Shown: positions 35,301 through 46,445 of the stretch, piece after piece | Layout of the letters: each line of letters opens with the position of its first letter | Numbering within the stretch: the first letter of the stretch is position 1 | Assembly: GCA_039720395.1 (NCBI GenBank) | Contig: JBBPBK010000072.1 | Span: forward strand, 124,001-188,000 | Reading direction: 5' to 3' | Length of the DNA stretch: 64,000 nucleotides | Origin: Liquidambar formosana | Taxonomy: Eukaryota; Streptophyta; Magnoliopsida; Saxifragales; Altingiaceae | Notes under the pieces: generated by a model | Database searches by the model: none | What the model was told of the DNA's origin: nothing | What the model saw: the letters and a program-made list of their open reading frames with translations, nothing else | Program-made: the position numbers and the translations under genes

Positions 35301-37625
35301 CTGACCAGATACTTTGAGGAGAATTTAAGAATGTAGTCTGGGAAAAACAGAAAGACACCGTGGCAATTAGGGGTGCAACTCGGTCCGGGACGGTCCGAGA
35401 CAGGGGTATATCCGTCCCGTCCCGAAGTAATTCGGGACTTGAAAATCAATACCGGAACCGAACCGAATTTAATATTGTCCCGTCCCGTCCCGTCCCGTCC
35501 CGAAAAATACCGGGACGGAACAGTCCGGTTCTCGGTATTTATCAATTTGTTTTCCTTGAATTAAAAATTAAAAATAAATACTTCCAATTAAAAATTGTCA
35601 ACTTGATTAGTCACAAAATGAGCTACATATACTTGCTCTTCCACAAAATAGGCTACATAAAATCATAAATACATAATCATTAATTATAATTCATTCATTC
35701 ATTCATACCGGTTTTTTTGTTTTTAGGAAAAAGTAAAAAATTCAAAATGTCAAAATGGGTTTGATTGATTTTTTGTTTTGTTAAGTTACAATGAAATGGT
35801 GTCGGAAAGGGCTGAAAGGCGAAAATATTCCGAAATATTAGTAATATATAATTATATATTATATATATATAAATATATATATAAAATTATATTTAATCGG
35901 TACTCGGTCCAGGAATTCGGTTCGGGAATTCGGTACGGGACGGTACTGAACACCCCTAAACCAAGTCCCGTCCCGAAAAAATTCGGTGTTTAAAATTTGT
36001 CCCGAGTCCTGTCCCGAACACTGTTTGTCCCGTCCCGTCCCGGACCGAATTGCTCGGAACGGTCCGGTCCTCGGAATTCCCAGAACCAAGTTGCACCCCT
36101 AGTGGCAATACATCTACACGCTTTTCATACACTTAGTCCAGAAACAATATAGCTGAGAATTCCCAACATCCAACAAGAGACCAGGGGGGAAAACACATGG
36201 ATCGATACTTTCAAGAAAGGTCATCAAGTAGGTTCAACTTCCTATTGAACAGAACAGTGAAACAAGAAGCCAGCGAATGACAAAGACAATTTCTTGAATA
36301 TACATTTGGAAAGATATGAATAAGTGAATGTCAAGTAGCATTATCAGGGCATTCAGGCATCCACATTTACAATGCAGCACGGGGATTTCCATTTTATCAG
36401 AACAAGAAGTGTTTACAAGCAGGAGTGTCCCAATGGATGGCCTTATAAATTTATAATGGAAATGCTCAGTCCAGTCCAGTTTGATGCAAGAAACATATGA
36501 GGGTTGCCACGTGGCGTCCTGGCTGACAAATGGCAGTTATCAAATGAAGACGTGCTATCAAGAAAGGAGGTGAACATGTAAGAATTGCCCAACAAAAATT
36601 GATGGAATTGGACCTATCTAGATGGATTGCCTTTTGCAGTCAACAAACTCATTACTAATGCTAGGACTTGTCACAAAAATTCGGAGTTGAAGACGGCTAC
36701 ACGTCAAGAGGAAAAATGTGCAAGAAGGTTTCTGTCATGATCTTTAGAAGTCAAAACACATTTTATATGATTAAGGGAACTGGAAAATAGCTGCAGGTGT
36801 ATGTGTGAGATCTATAAGAACTATTAAGAACAAAAGAAGGTCAGTGTGCAAGAGGTCCTGCACCAACCCAACTTCAGCATAGCTTAGCATATCCTTTGCT
36901 TAAACTAGTTTAGCCTATTCTAACTTAAGAGTGGCAGTAGTTTTCTTTAGCTGTTCCTGTAGTTACAATCTTTCCTTTGTTCCATCGTTAATTGTGAATT
37001 TCCTATTGTAACTGTTGAATTCAAATTAATACAACCAAGTTTCCTCGATTTGTTTGTGTTGTGTTGATACTGAAATTAATGTGTTCATTGGGAAGGTCCT
37101 TTCTTATCTTAAAAGGCTAAGAAACAAGCCGAAGAAGGGAAGAAGCCGAACCCTTCATCACAATCACTTGATCCATTTCACTCATTAGCAGCTAATTAGC
37201 CAGCCGAGAATGATTTCTTGGTTTCATCCAGTTAATTGGCGCAATGGGTCAAAGTTGATCACTAGAACCACATGGTTTTGGGACACCCACGGCTTTAATT
37301 GGCCACTAGGAAGAAAAAAAAGTATGATGTACACAAAATGGTATAGTTCTGGCACACCCACAGCTTTAAATGGCCAACAGAAAGGAATAAATTTTGATGT
37401 ACACAAAAGGGTAATGAAACATCTCATTGTTCTCTCGAATTTAGGATCCAGTACTGAAATGTTTTAAAAAGGAAGCTAGCATATGTCTAATGGACAATAA
37501 GTACCTTGTCCCCCCCCTGTGGTGACCAAGGCAGAAGGCATGCCATCCCATTTATAGGAAGAGCCACTCGACTAACTCGGCTGACCCTTGCTCTACCCAC
37601 CAATCCAAGAACCTCAAGATATCCA

Positions 37626-37656
<31 letters not shown>

Positions 37657-37987
37657 AAAAGGACACGGGGTAGCAAGTTTCAATGCTTTGACCCACACCA
37701 AGCCCTAATTAGCCCCCCAGGTCATTCCACCTGCCCAAGTAGGCTGTGAGTGTCATGGTGCAGAGAAACTATAAGGGAAAAGCCTCTGAGCTGTCAAATT
37801 ACCCACGCCTTTGTTGCCCTCATAGCTAATAAGCTCATGGGAGAGAGATATTAGACCCAAATAATCCCCCTGAAAGAAAGAGACCTTAGGCACAAATAAG
37901 CTTCTAAAGAAGATAGGCTTAATTCAATTAAAATGCCACATGTTAGCTCCTGGGCAAATAATTCTGCCATGGAAACAATATATATAC

Positions 37988-38078
<91 letters not shown>

Positions 38079-39264
38079 AGATCTTGTGACATTAGGGAAT
38101 GCCAATTTTCAGCACCTTTTCAAAATCTCTATATTATAGGCAAGAATAAAAGTGTCACAGTGGTTGATTATTTCATTTCTCTAAACCAGAGTCATGCTGT
38201 GGGGGTTCCAAAATTTTGAAAAACCAACAACAGTCCATGTACTGAATTGTAGGAATTTAATTTGATGAAACTGTTGTTGATGATATTAGGAGACAGGGGA
38301 AGGACCTTTAAAATGTGTTTTCCTGATTAACTCACTTGTAAAGCAATTGGGAAGGTTCATTGACCACAGTAAAGGCTCGTATATATGTTGTCAAGAGTGG
38401 CATTGTCTTTATGTTGTGTAAGCTCAGACAAACCCCAAATGGTGAACAAACTCATAAAACTTGAATATTGGCATTCCACATCATGTGTGAGGATGAGAAA
38501 TGTGGATGATTTATCATAGATTGCATGTTAGTTAATGTTAGCCATGGATGGCACAATTTGTTCATGTTTAGGAGTCAGTTGGTCTATGTCTTCTTGGGTG
38601 TTGAAGATACAAAAATGGCCATACAAAGGGAAATTTGATTGAAATGTTTGCGCTTTTACAGTGCTATGGTGTATTTATGAAACACAATTCAAGGATTTTC
38701 AAAATCAAGGAGGCTAGGAGGAGAAAGAGAAATCTTCAACTGGTGCTTAGAATTTATTGACTTCGCAAAAATTTCTTCCTATGATTTTTTAAGGGTGATG
38801 TCTATGAATCTCTAGTTGTCACTTTTTTGCTTAGTTCCATTTTTTTCGTTTTTTCTTTTTCTTTTTTTATCTTTTTTTTTTTTTTTTACATAAAATTTGT
38901 GAACATTCTTCTCCAATTATCCTCGATGAATTTTATACTCATATACTCATATCATAAAAGAAAACCTAAATAAGAGCAAAACTTAAATGTATGCATAATA
39001 TAAGCTAGAAACCAAACAGGGCTTCAAATTAGAAACAAAAATGAATTTGTGTGATGGGGGCAACAACTAGCAAGTTTGTAACTATTCATGAAATTTGAGG
39101 GTAATCTTCCACAATTAAAATTAGAATTCTACAAATAGAAAATATATTTAATAAGGACGAAAAGAAAAAGAAAAAAGGATCTTTTCCCAAATATAGTAAA
39201 TGGAGAAAGCAACCCACCCCAAACAAAGGGAAAATAAGGAAAGAGAACAAAATACCATTTTTTT

Positions 39265-39297
<33 letters not shown>

Positions 39298-42200
39298 GAT
39301 GGGGGCTAATTCTTTCTTACCACCATAACTTATTGCCTTTTCATCACTGCAAAGTTCAAACACTTGAAGTGGGTCCCATACCCACGTGTGAGTGTGTGAC
39401 CCCTGTGTGGAAGCCACCCCTTGTTTATGGAGGTATGAAAAGGCGGCTAGGTCGATGTGATATTTGTAACATTACGTTTTAAATCATCCTTTTTTTTCCC
39501 ATGGAGATGGTGGTGTAATCAAAGCACAAAGATGAAAACCTTTCACTGACAAAAACAGTTCCCCTATGAAAGCTTTACATGCAATTTCTCTATGTAGAAA
39601 TGGAAAGAAAGATAGAGACAGGCAAAGTAGGATGAGAGTGAAGTCTCACTATTCTCCTCCTTGCCTCCAAGTAGAGTCTCACCACTCAAGATTCATGGGT
39701 TGTGGTGCATACTCACCACCAACACTGAGAAGTCCCATGTTTGGTCACAAAGAAGTCTGTATTTTGCACAAGATGTTTCCCTTTATACACCATAGTAAAT
39801 AGAGGGTCCATTGTTCCTTAGGGGTGCCATAAATTATAATGAGATTTACATGAATTGAGACAAAATTATGCATTGGTAAAATATTTCATGTAATATCCAA
39901 AGGAGTATCCCCTAAGTTGGCACATACCATGAAAGAATAAATTATGACAAAATAAAACCAAGTCCATGCACTTGAGCCCTAAACAATTTCCAATGGGTTG
40001 AGGCCAAACTAGCATCAATAGGCCTAACCCAAACCATATTTTATTTTGTTTAGGGGCTCGATTGTAAGGCATAGTTTTTCTTTCGTTATTTCTGAAGTTA
40101 GTGTGTGACAACTTAAGGAACACAAATACCTCTGTTAGGGCCTTGATTTGCATTTCATTTTTAGTATTTTCCATATTAAGCGAAAAAGAAGGAATGAGAA
40201 GAAGAAGGTGCTTTTTGTTACTTATTTTTTTACTTATTATTGTTATAATTATTATTATTATCGGCAAAAACATGTTTCTACCATCCTAATTAACCCTTTT
40301 CTTTTTGCCATTAGGTAGAATGGAACTCATGTCATCCACTCCATAGTAGGCATAAGTCATCACTTGGCCAAGACAATCATGCAACTGCCTTAACTTATTG
40401 CTTTTTCATCACTCCAAACACATGAAGTGGGTCCCACACCCATGTGGATTCCACTCCTTGTGCCTAGAGTGATGAAAAGGCAGTTAAGTTGAGGTGATAA
40501 GAGTATTATTACTACTGTTTGCTTCATGTTTTCCATCAAGAGATGGTGGTAAAGAAAAATACCTCCCTAATAAAGAGAGATTCCTAAGGAGAGCTTTACA
40601 AGATGATTCTCCATAAATGGAAAGCATGAGAAGAAGAAAGAGGGAAAAAGAGAAAAGGCTGCACTCATCCATACCCCTGGTAGATCTCACCACTCAAGAT
40701 TTTAGGGCCTATGGAATCTCACCACAACAATGGAGGGAGTCCCACATCCAGTTGCAAAAGAAATTTTTATTTTGCACAAAATGAATAGTTTCTTGTTATA
40801 AATCATATCAAATTGAGGGTATACGCTATCCATGGTGCATAAAATCCAAGTGACTTTACATGAATTGAGACAAATGAAATGCATCTATGAAATATTTCAT
40901 GTAATATCCTAAGGAATGTCCCCTAGGTTAGCACCTCTCATACAGGGGAAGAGATAACGTATGACAAAACAAATAAAACAAAAGCCATGCTCTTAAGTCC
41001 TAAAAAATTTATAATATGGACTCAAGTTAAGGCCCAACTAGTATTACCATGCCCAACCTAGACCATTACATATTTCATTTAGGGGCCCAATTGTAAGTCC
41101 TAGTTTGCCGATTTTATTTCTATAGTTAAGGAATACAAAGTACACTTTTGGATAACTCTCAAAATTTTGTTAAAGACTAATTTACGTAACATTTTGATTA
41201 GTTTTATGAATGTTATTAAGGATTTTTTTTTTCCCTTCTCTTTTCATTCTCTATATTGTGGAAAACGATCACTTAAGGTGATGAAATACTATCCAAGTGT
41301 TGAGCTTGAGAGTAGCAAGACTCTACCCTTGTTTCCCCATTATCCCTTCTTATTCCCTTTCTCTATCTTCTTTATTTCTTTTGGATTTACCAGTTCTTGA
41401 AGGCCACCCTTTTGGGTTTTCTTTTTTGTTGAATTGACCCAATAGCTTCTCCTTTTGGCTTACCCGACTTTCCTTTTCTCCCATATCCCAATCCATCTCA
41501 TGTGAGGAGGCTAATCTCCTCCATTTCCCAGATTGTGGAGAAGATTCTCTTTTCTTCTCTTTGTTATCATAACTTGCTTTCCCGTTCTTGCCATTAGGTG
41601 GCCCATCAGGATACCTCTACCTCTCCCTCACTCTTAAAAGCTTTTATTATAAATAAATAAATTTAAAAATCAAAAATCAAAAATTAAAAATTTTATTAAA
41701 AAAAAAAAAAATCCACTTTTCTCTGCTGGCTAATTATTTTTCCCTTCCCCTACTTAAAATCACACATCCAAGCAACTTCTCTTCTTGGATCCCAATTATA
41801 GATATAAAGCCTCAGTCTATTCTGACCCCAACAGTCATCAATTCTGTTTCACCTTCCTACATACATGAAAGAACCTAAGGAACAGTTGTCCTAAATATTA
41901 GTACCCTAAGTATACCCAAAGAAAATAAAAATTACCCATCAATCATGAACTAAAAAACATGGTTAATAAAAAAGGAAAAAACACAAACCCCCTTGTGTTC
42001 ACTAGATAAAGAAAAACCCATCAAACATTCTTTACCAAATAATAAACTGATTAAAACTCAGGGGAAAAAAAAGGAAAAAAGAATTCATCTAATGATCTAA
42101 ACCAATCATCTAAAGAAAGGACAAAACTAATTTCCCACTGAAAGGGAACAAGAAAACTGGCTCTGTATACATTCTATGTCCCTGTAACTATAATCACACA

Positions 42201-42408
42201 GTCCTACGATTATTAGCTAATTTGAACAATTGAAGAAGAAAATGAAGGGCAAAGTACCTGAGTAGACGCACGTCACATAGATCAGACCTTCTCTGGGACC
42301 AGACATGGCTTCCAGTGGAGTGGCGTAGCCAGGTCCATTCTTGCAGCAACCATGGCTAACCTTCTCGGATATCTCACCATGTTTCAACACAGCAACGTCC
42401 GTAGCCAT
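29392..42408 (-). CDS. SBP1: Selenium-binding protein / methanethiol oxidase, 7 exons
   Basis: Exons (minus strand): 42258-42408, 34126-34321, 31746-31973, 31177-31408, 30742-30849, 30334-30606, 29392-29673. They join in frame to 489 codons plus stop, matching the ~490-aa length of plant SBP1. Family knowledge: SBP1/SELENBP1 proteins are cytosolic and oxidise methanethiol to formaldehyde, H2S and H2O2; plant members bind selenium and cadmium. Seen here: [12 protein letters not shown] with Cys21-Cys22 (the selenium-binding pair described in Arabidopsis SBP1), NSCSSCHGD at 94-102, HTSHC at 153-157 (a conserved His motif associated with metal binding), WILPEMPG in exon 6, and [10 protein letters not shown] near the C-terminus. 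The start is the first in-frame ATG after a 5' leader. Introns: 7936, 2152, 337, 327, 135 and 660 bp. Introns 4 and 6 begin with GC. The large introns are loaded with repeats, yet the coding frame is intact. Which SBP paralogue this is cannot be told from the window. Confidence 0.95.
29674..30333 (-). other. Intron 6 of the SBP gene, apparent GC-AG intron
   Basis: The exon ends ..GAAATCCAG and the intron starts GCCTGTACC; it ends ..CCTTTTCAG before GGAAATCAA. With GC-AG splicing the protein keeps the family spacing between the VPxI-type and LRGGPQ segments. An alternative canonical GT (GCCT|GTACC) paired with a later AG (TTACGAG|GG) would also stay in frame, but removes four residues and lacks a pyrimidine tract. 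I prefer GC-AG. Confidence 0.6.
30850..31176 (-). other. Intron 4 of the SBP gene, GC-AG intron
   Basis: The exon ends ..CTCTTACCCTTAGGG and the intron starts GCGAGTATT; it ends ..TTCTTTGCAG before ATAACGTTTCTGCATGATCC. No GT nearby keeps the frame into the [10 protein letters not shown] exon with the only available acceptor, so the GC donor is required for an intact protein. Confidence 0.8.
32328..32440. repeat. Single end of a family F MITE in SBP intron 2
   Basis: 'agtccccttcttatgaggtt' and 'ccaaaactctat' match the ends of the element at 24979-25350. The other end is missing. A TA microsatellite precedes it. Confidence 0.5.
32617..32790 (-). pseudogene. LINE (L1-type) reverse transcriptase fragment
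   Basis: Read on the minus strand this encodes the RT segment [25 protein letters not shown] and [20 protein letters not shown], ending at TAA (32617-32619). The RGLRQGDPLSP-type motif is characteristic of non-LTR (LINE) reverse transcriptases of plants. The FADD catalytic box that should follow is not recognisable, and the upstream part is degenerate. It is an inactive relic within SBP intron 2, in the same orientation as the gene. Confidence 0.75.
33250..33990 (-). repeat. Possible LTR-retroelement 3' remnant in SBP intron 2
   Basis: The minus strand reads ..gaactcgagggcaagttg..tcaagtggaggggactgatgtag.., a phrase common near the 3' end of plant gypsy-type elements ('[11 protein letters not shown]' coding). 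Imperfect direct repeats of 'cataactagatttgc' occur at 33488-33575. No LTR ends were defined. Confidence 0.3.
35368..36101. mobile_element. Non-autonomous hAT element in SBP intron 1
   Basis: It has 13-bp perfect terminal inverted repeats (TAGGGGTGCAACT) extending imperfectly further. It is flanked by a perfect 8-bp duplication, gtggcaat (35360-35367 and 36102-36109), as expected for hAT insertion. Both subterminal regions hold clusters of GTCCC/GGGAC motifs, including four direct GTCCC repeats at 35477-35498; such clusters are typical of transposase-binding regions. 734 bp, no transposase. It shares its ends with 28036-29144. Confidence 0.92.
37626..37660. repeat. Compound C(21)A(14) homopolymer tract
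   Basis: Twenty-one C are followed directly by fourteen A, in SBP intron 1. Confidence 0.95.
37979..38078. repeat. Compound (TA)n-(GA)n microsatellite
   Basis: A TA-rich tract passes directly into about 25 GA units with one AA interruption. It lies within SBP intron 1. Confidence 0.95.
39258..39295. repeat. Compound T(17)G(21) homopolymer tract
   Basis: Seventeen T are followed by twenty-one G; on the SBP-coding strand this is C(21)A(17). It lies within the intron. Confidence 0.95.
39322..41106. repeat. Diverged direct duplication in SBP intron 1
   Basis: Unit 1 (39322-40077) and unit 2 (40388-41106) share many blocks in the same order: 'cttattg.ctttttcatcact', 'gaagtgggtccca', 'ctcaccactcaagatt', 'tttacatgaattgagacaaa', 'aatatttcatgtaatatcc', and 'aggggc.c.attgtaag'. 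By eye the identity is roughly three quarters. Neither unit codes for a recognised protein. They may be two copies of an unidentified repeat family or an old local duplication. Confidence 0.75.
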
Positions 42409-42500
42409 CTCTCTCTCTGACTCTGTGTAAGCTCTTGCTCTTATCTTCTCTCTCAAATAGTAAAAGCACATAAGCAGTGAGAGAGTTAAAGGGACGTTCA

Positions 42501-42535
42501 GATATACATACAAGATGGTCACTCTCGGCCACGTG
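42501..42535 (-). promoter_or_regulatory. G-box and TATA-like element of the SBP gene
   Basis: On the minus strand, a perfect CACGTG in the context GGCCACGTGAGAG (42530-42535) lies about 20 bp upstream of TATGTATATC (42501-42510). The ATG follows about 95 nt later, through a GAGA-rich leader. G-boxes are bound by bZIP and bHLH factors (ABA, light). Regulation by these is inference. Confidence 0.5.
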
Positions 42536-42669
42536 AGAGTGACATGCCGTTTTGTGTTGAGTTGGCTGGGGGAGCGGAGATCACGGTTTTTGTACAAAAA
42601 TAATTGAATATGCGTCCAGGTGCGATATACTCGTAGTACTGCTAATTTCAGAACAACTGCAAATCGTAC

Positions 42670-42835
42670 CTTTGGAGTGAGTCTTCCATGTAGCATTGAA
42701 CCGGTCAGGTGGTCCCATAAGCGATCAAGTAAAGTAAGAATATGGGATTAAAAAATGCATTGATAATATCATTTTATTTGATTTTTATTGGCTTGTAGCA
42801 TCACTTGATCATATCATAATTACAGATTTCACCGT
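42670..42835. repeat. Dispersed repeat upstream of the SBP gene
   Basis: Shares 'ggagtgagtcttccatgt', 'aagtaaagtaagaatatggga'-like sequence and 'catatcataattacaga'-like sequence with 13315-13475. Class unknown. Confidence 0.45.
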
Positions 42836-43472
42836 TATGATTCAAAAATGTGTCAAAATCTAGACGTTGTGATTGGAGCATAGATTCAATGCCGTCATCC
42901 ATCCATACTGATGACCCAACACGGGTTTTAGCTCAGCAGTGAATCCGTGCTCATTTTGATCGTCCAGTGGAATCTTTTGCGGGACTTTTATGTGCATCAT
43001 GCTGCAGGTAGGGTCGGAGTGTCGCACGTCGCTGCAGGTTATTACTTCCTACTTTTCAAGGGCTTTTTTTGTTTGTTTTTTTTTAAAAAAAATTATATTT
43101 TTCGTCAATGGGATCACTTTTCTCCACGTGGTGCGAATAATGGAGAGTACACGTATAAATAGATACTATAAATTATCTTATCTATCCTCATTTTGCATTG
43201 TGGATTACTGTCTTGTCCAGAATAAATTACTTTATCTACACATAATTTGCATCATAAATTATTGTCTTGAAAAAAAAAATTAATGTTATTTTGTTTGTCT
43301 TCTTGACTTTCATTTTTTTATCTTTCTCCTTTTTATTATTTTTGAGACTAGTTCTTTTTCTTTCTTTATTTTCTCTAATGCTGGAATCCCAATTCACCTT
43401 CATTTTATATTTTTCTCTCCTGTCTTCCCTTTAATCTTTAGATTCTCTAGTTTTTCATGTTTGAATGGCAGG
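42836..43472. other. Intergenic DNA, no gene seen
   Basis: No supportable gene. Short frames lack any recognisable domain. Confidence 0.4.
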
Positions 43473-44052
43473 CAGGGCCGGTTTTGGGGCAACCGCCTGG
43501 GGCCCCACATTTTGGCTAAAAAATGAGGGCCCCATTTTGGGACTAACCCTTGTAGTACGTTTGATTTTTTTTATTTTTTATTTCTAAAGAGAATGGTTAT
43601 TGCAGCCCTTAATTTTATTTGCACATCCTACTAATTTTTATTTATCAATATTTTACCAAAAATATAAAAGGTTTTTATTAAAATCTATTACGTAATCCAC
43701 TAGAAAACATCCTTTTGAACAACTTTGTAGAAGAAAGTTTTTTCAAAATTTATTATTTAAGTGGATTTTTTGATCATTTACAATCTTTGTTAATTTTAAG
43801 CCAAAAAGTCAACTTAAACGAAAAATTTTGTAAAAACTTTTTACTGCAAAGTTGTTCAAAATTATGTTTTTTTAGAGGATAGCGTAGTTAATTTTCTTAA
43901 AACCTTTTATATTTTTCTAAAATCTTAAAAAATTAAAATCAGTGGAATGTGTGAACAAACTTTATGTTTGTACTAGGGAAAAAAAAATTGAATATGGAGG
44001 GTCTCATTTAAAAAATTCGCCTAGGGCCCCAAAAATCTCAGAATCGGCCCTG
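43473..44052. mobile_element. hAT-type MITE (CAGGGCCG ends)
   Basis: The ends CAGGGCCGGTTTTGGGGC and (complement) CAGGGCCGATTCTGAGAT are inverted repeats starting with the CAGGG typical of hAT. Both have GGGGCCC-rich subterminal DNA. The 8-bp flanks are atggcagg and atgatagg, 6 of 8 matching. 580 bp, no ORF. Confidence 0.75.
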
Positions 44053-44899
44053 ATGATAGGTCAACATTAACAATCAGTTGTGGGTCTCACTTTTAACATT
44101 ATAGTTTGTTGGACCCACCTCTCTATTAAAAATAAGTGACATTTTGTTGATCTCTCGTAAGTAATTAAGATAAGCCAAGTGTCCCGAATTAGACCATTTA
44201 TAAATTCGATTAAAATTGAGTGATTAAGATTACTATATCAAGATTTAGCCATTTTTCATATGATCCCCTAAAGAAAAAATTATTACAATCTCCCCCAAAC
44301 AGTTTACACATTGAGTAATTAGCACTACCATTAATTATATATTGTTTATAAAATTAATAATAATCACATGACATTTTTCCATCTAATTGCATGAATGACA
44401 ATTAATAGTGACGTTAATTGCTAAATGTGTTAACTATTTGAAAGAACATTACAACTTTCTTTTCCTTGAGGTTTACATGAAAAATAACTAAATATTTAGA
44501 GGGTTTCTTGTAATTCACATTTTTTTCTTCTGTTTTCTTTTTTTTAAACAATTCATCTAATAAGTGCGTTCAATCCTATGGTGAGGCTTGCACATGACTT
44601 GGGGCATGACCTAGGAAGATTTGTTGTAATTCACTTTTTTATTTTTTATTTTTGGAATTTATCATCTAATAAGTGCGTTCAATCCTATGGTGAGACTTAC
44701 ACATGACGTGGGACTTACACTAGTCCTGATAAAAGATTGGCAGGGTTACTACCAAAGATGATTTTGATGCTTGCTAGTGTGCGGAGTAAAGGATGTGGGG
44801 ATGTCGTCCATCAATTTTTACCTTTTATAAAAAAAAAAAAAAAAAGGAAAATTGATCATGATAGAACCAACAAAATATGAAAATGAAACCCAATTTGTT
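44053..44899. other. Intergenic DNA with a tandem repeat pair
   Basis: A ~110-bp unit containing 'tcatctaataagtgcgttca' and 'atcctatggtgag' is repeated (about 44508-44612 and 44624-44713). No gene seen. Confidence 0.5.
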
Positions 44900-44904
44900 C
44901 CCAA

Positions 44905-45221
44905 TGTTATAAATATTAAACATTGAGTAGACATTGAGTGGATGTCCACACCCCCTCCACTTTTTGATAATGGGAACACCACTTTATAAGTGGGTTAGGT
45001 AATCCCATCATGTGGACCTAATGCAAACAAAGATAAAAGGGGAAGTGGAGAAAGAAGAGAAGAAGAATTCGGAGAGAATGAAGGGAGGAGACTGAGATAG
45101 TGTGTTTCAAAGAGTTTTGCTGATCCTTGTATAATGTTTATACATTCAGATGGAAATCAAAGAAGATGAATGAGAAATTTATTCTCCTCATAACTTGTTC
45201 TAAATTCTTGGTTTTACAACA
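44905..45221 (+). repeat. 5' LTR of copia-1
   Basis: TG...CA termini, 317 bp, preceded by CCCAA. The DNA after it starts cgttattagcacgaattgct. The usual plant initiator-Met primer site (TGGTATCAGAGC) is not seen, so this element would use another primer. Confidence 0.95.
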
Positions 45222-45399
45222 CGTTATTAGCACGAATTGCTCAAGGAATTTGTGAGCAATATCATACTACCACCATCTTCTTTCTTAACCAATTTGGTTG
45301 TGGTAAGTTGGTAAGTTCTAAACCAATTTGATTGTGGTAAGTTGGTATGCTCTTAACCAATTTGGTTGTGGATTGGTTTTTTTCTCTAAATTATATACT

Positions 45400-46440
45400 T
45401 GAATGGATGAATCTATCTTCTCTTCCTAAAGCAAGAGAAGATTTAAAAATAAAACTTGAAGTTTTATAAATAAATAAAAGGAGTGATGATTCATTTTCTC
45501 TTCTTGAAGTAAGAGAAATATTTGAAAACTTGAAGTTTTCTATATGAAAAGTTATTATTTACATGTTATCTTCATGAAGGAAGAAACAAATTTCAATCTC
45601 CAAAATTTTCTATAAGAAAAGTTGTAGTTCATATATTCTCTTCTTGAAGCAAGAGATAAATATAAAAACCTGAAGTTTTCTATTATAAGAAAGGGGTTAT
45701 TATTCATATTTCTCTTCTTGAAGTAAGAGACAAATTTCAAAACCTGAAGTTTTAGAAATAATGAATAAAGTCTCAATTTAATTGAATAAAGTGATGGTCA
45801 ATGATGACCAAATTAAATTGAGTAATATATTTCTCTATTATGTGTTATGCAACTTCTTTAGATGCTTGTAAAATTTTGGTGAAAATTCGTGGGTGCACCT
45901 TAACTTTTGCTTTAGTTAGCATAGAAGAACACACAAAAATCTGCTCTTGTTTTACTACAAATTGACTGTCAACATCACCTATGTTGTCAGTCAACTTCTC
46001 TCAGATTGACTGGTAACTTCACTGTGTTTGCTTAAAATATGTCATTAGGTAAATATAAAAACCTAAAGTTTTCTATTATAAGAAAGGGGTTATTATTCAT
46101 ATTTCTCTTCTTGAAGTAAGAGACAAATTTCAAAACCTAAAGTTTTAGAAATAATGAATAAAGTCTCAATTTAATTGAATAAAGTGATGGTCAATGATGA
46201 CCAAATTAAATTGAGTAATATATTTCTCTATTATGTGTTATGCAACTTCTTTAGATGCTTGTAAAATTTTGGTGAAAATTCGTGGGTGCGTCTTAACTTT
46301 TGCTTTAGTTAGCATAGAAGAACACACAAAAATCTGCTCTTGTTTTACTACAAATTGACTGTCAACGTCACCTCTGTTGTCAGTCAACTTCTCTCAGATT
46401 GACTGGTAACTTCACTGTGTCTGCTTAAAATATGTCATTA
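45400..46440 (+). repeat. Tandem duplications in the copia-1 leader
   Basis: A ~65-bp motif around 'ctcttcttgaagcaagaga' and 'cctgaagttttctat' recurs about four times from 45410 to 45770. On top of this, 45658-46047 is repeated almost exactly at 46051-46440 (period 393 bp, few substitutions). No long reading frame crosses it. Confidence 0.9.
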
Positions 46441-46445
46441 TATGA

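Larger units (their letters stand above)
34322..42257 (-). other. Intron 1 of the SBP gene (7.9 kb, repeat-filled)
   Basis: GT donor (CTCAG|GTACTTTG) at the high end and a TTGTACAG acceptor at 34322. It contains a hAT element (35368-36101), poly(C)/poly(A) and poly(T)/poly(G) tracts, TA/GA microsatellites (37979-38078) and a diverged direct duplication (39322-41106). The stretch 36450-37250 vaguely resembles an LTR without definable ends. No additional exon is needed for the protein. Confidence 0.85.

Noticed and set aside
36450..37250. LTR-like sequence with 'ttggcgcaatgggtc' resembling a primer binding site
   Set aside because: No TG...CA ends, no partner LTR and no target duplication could be defined.
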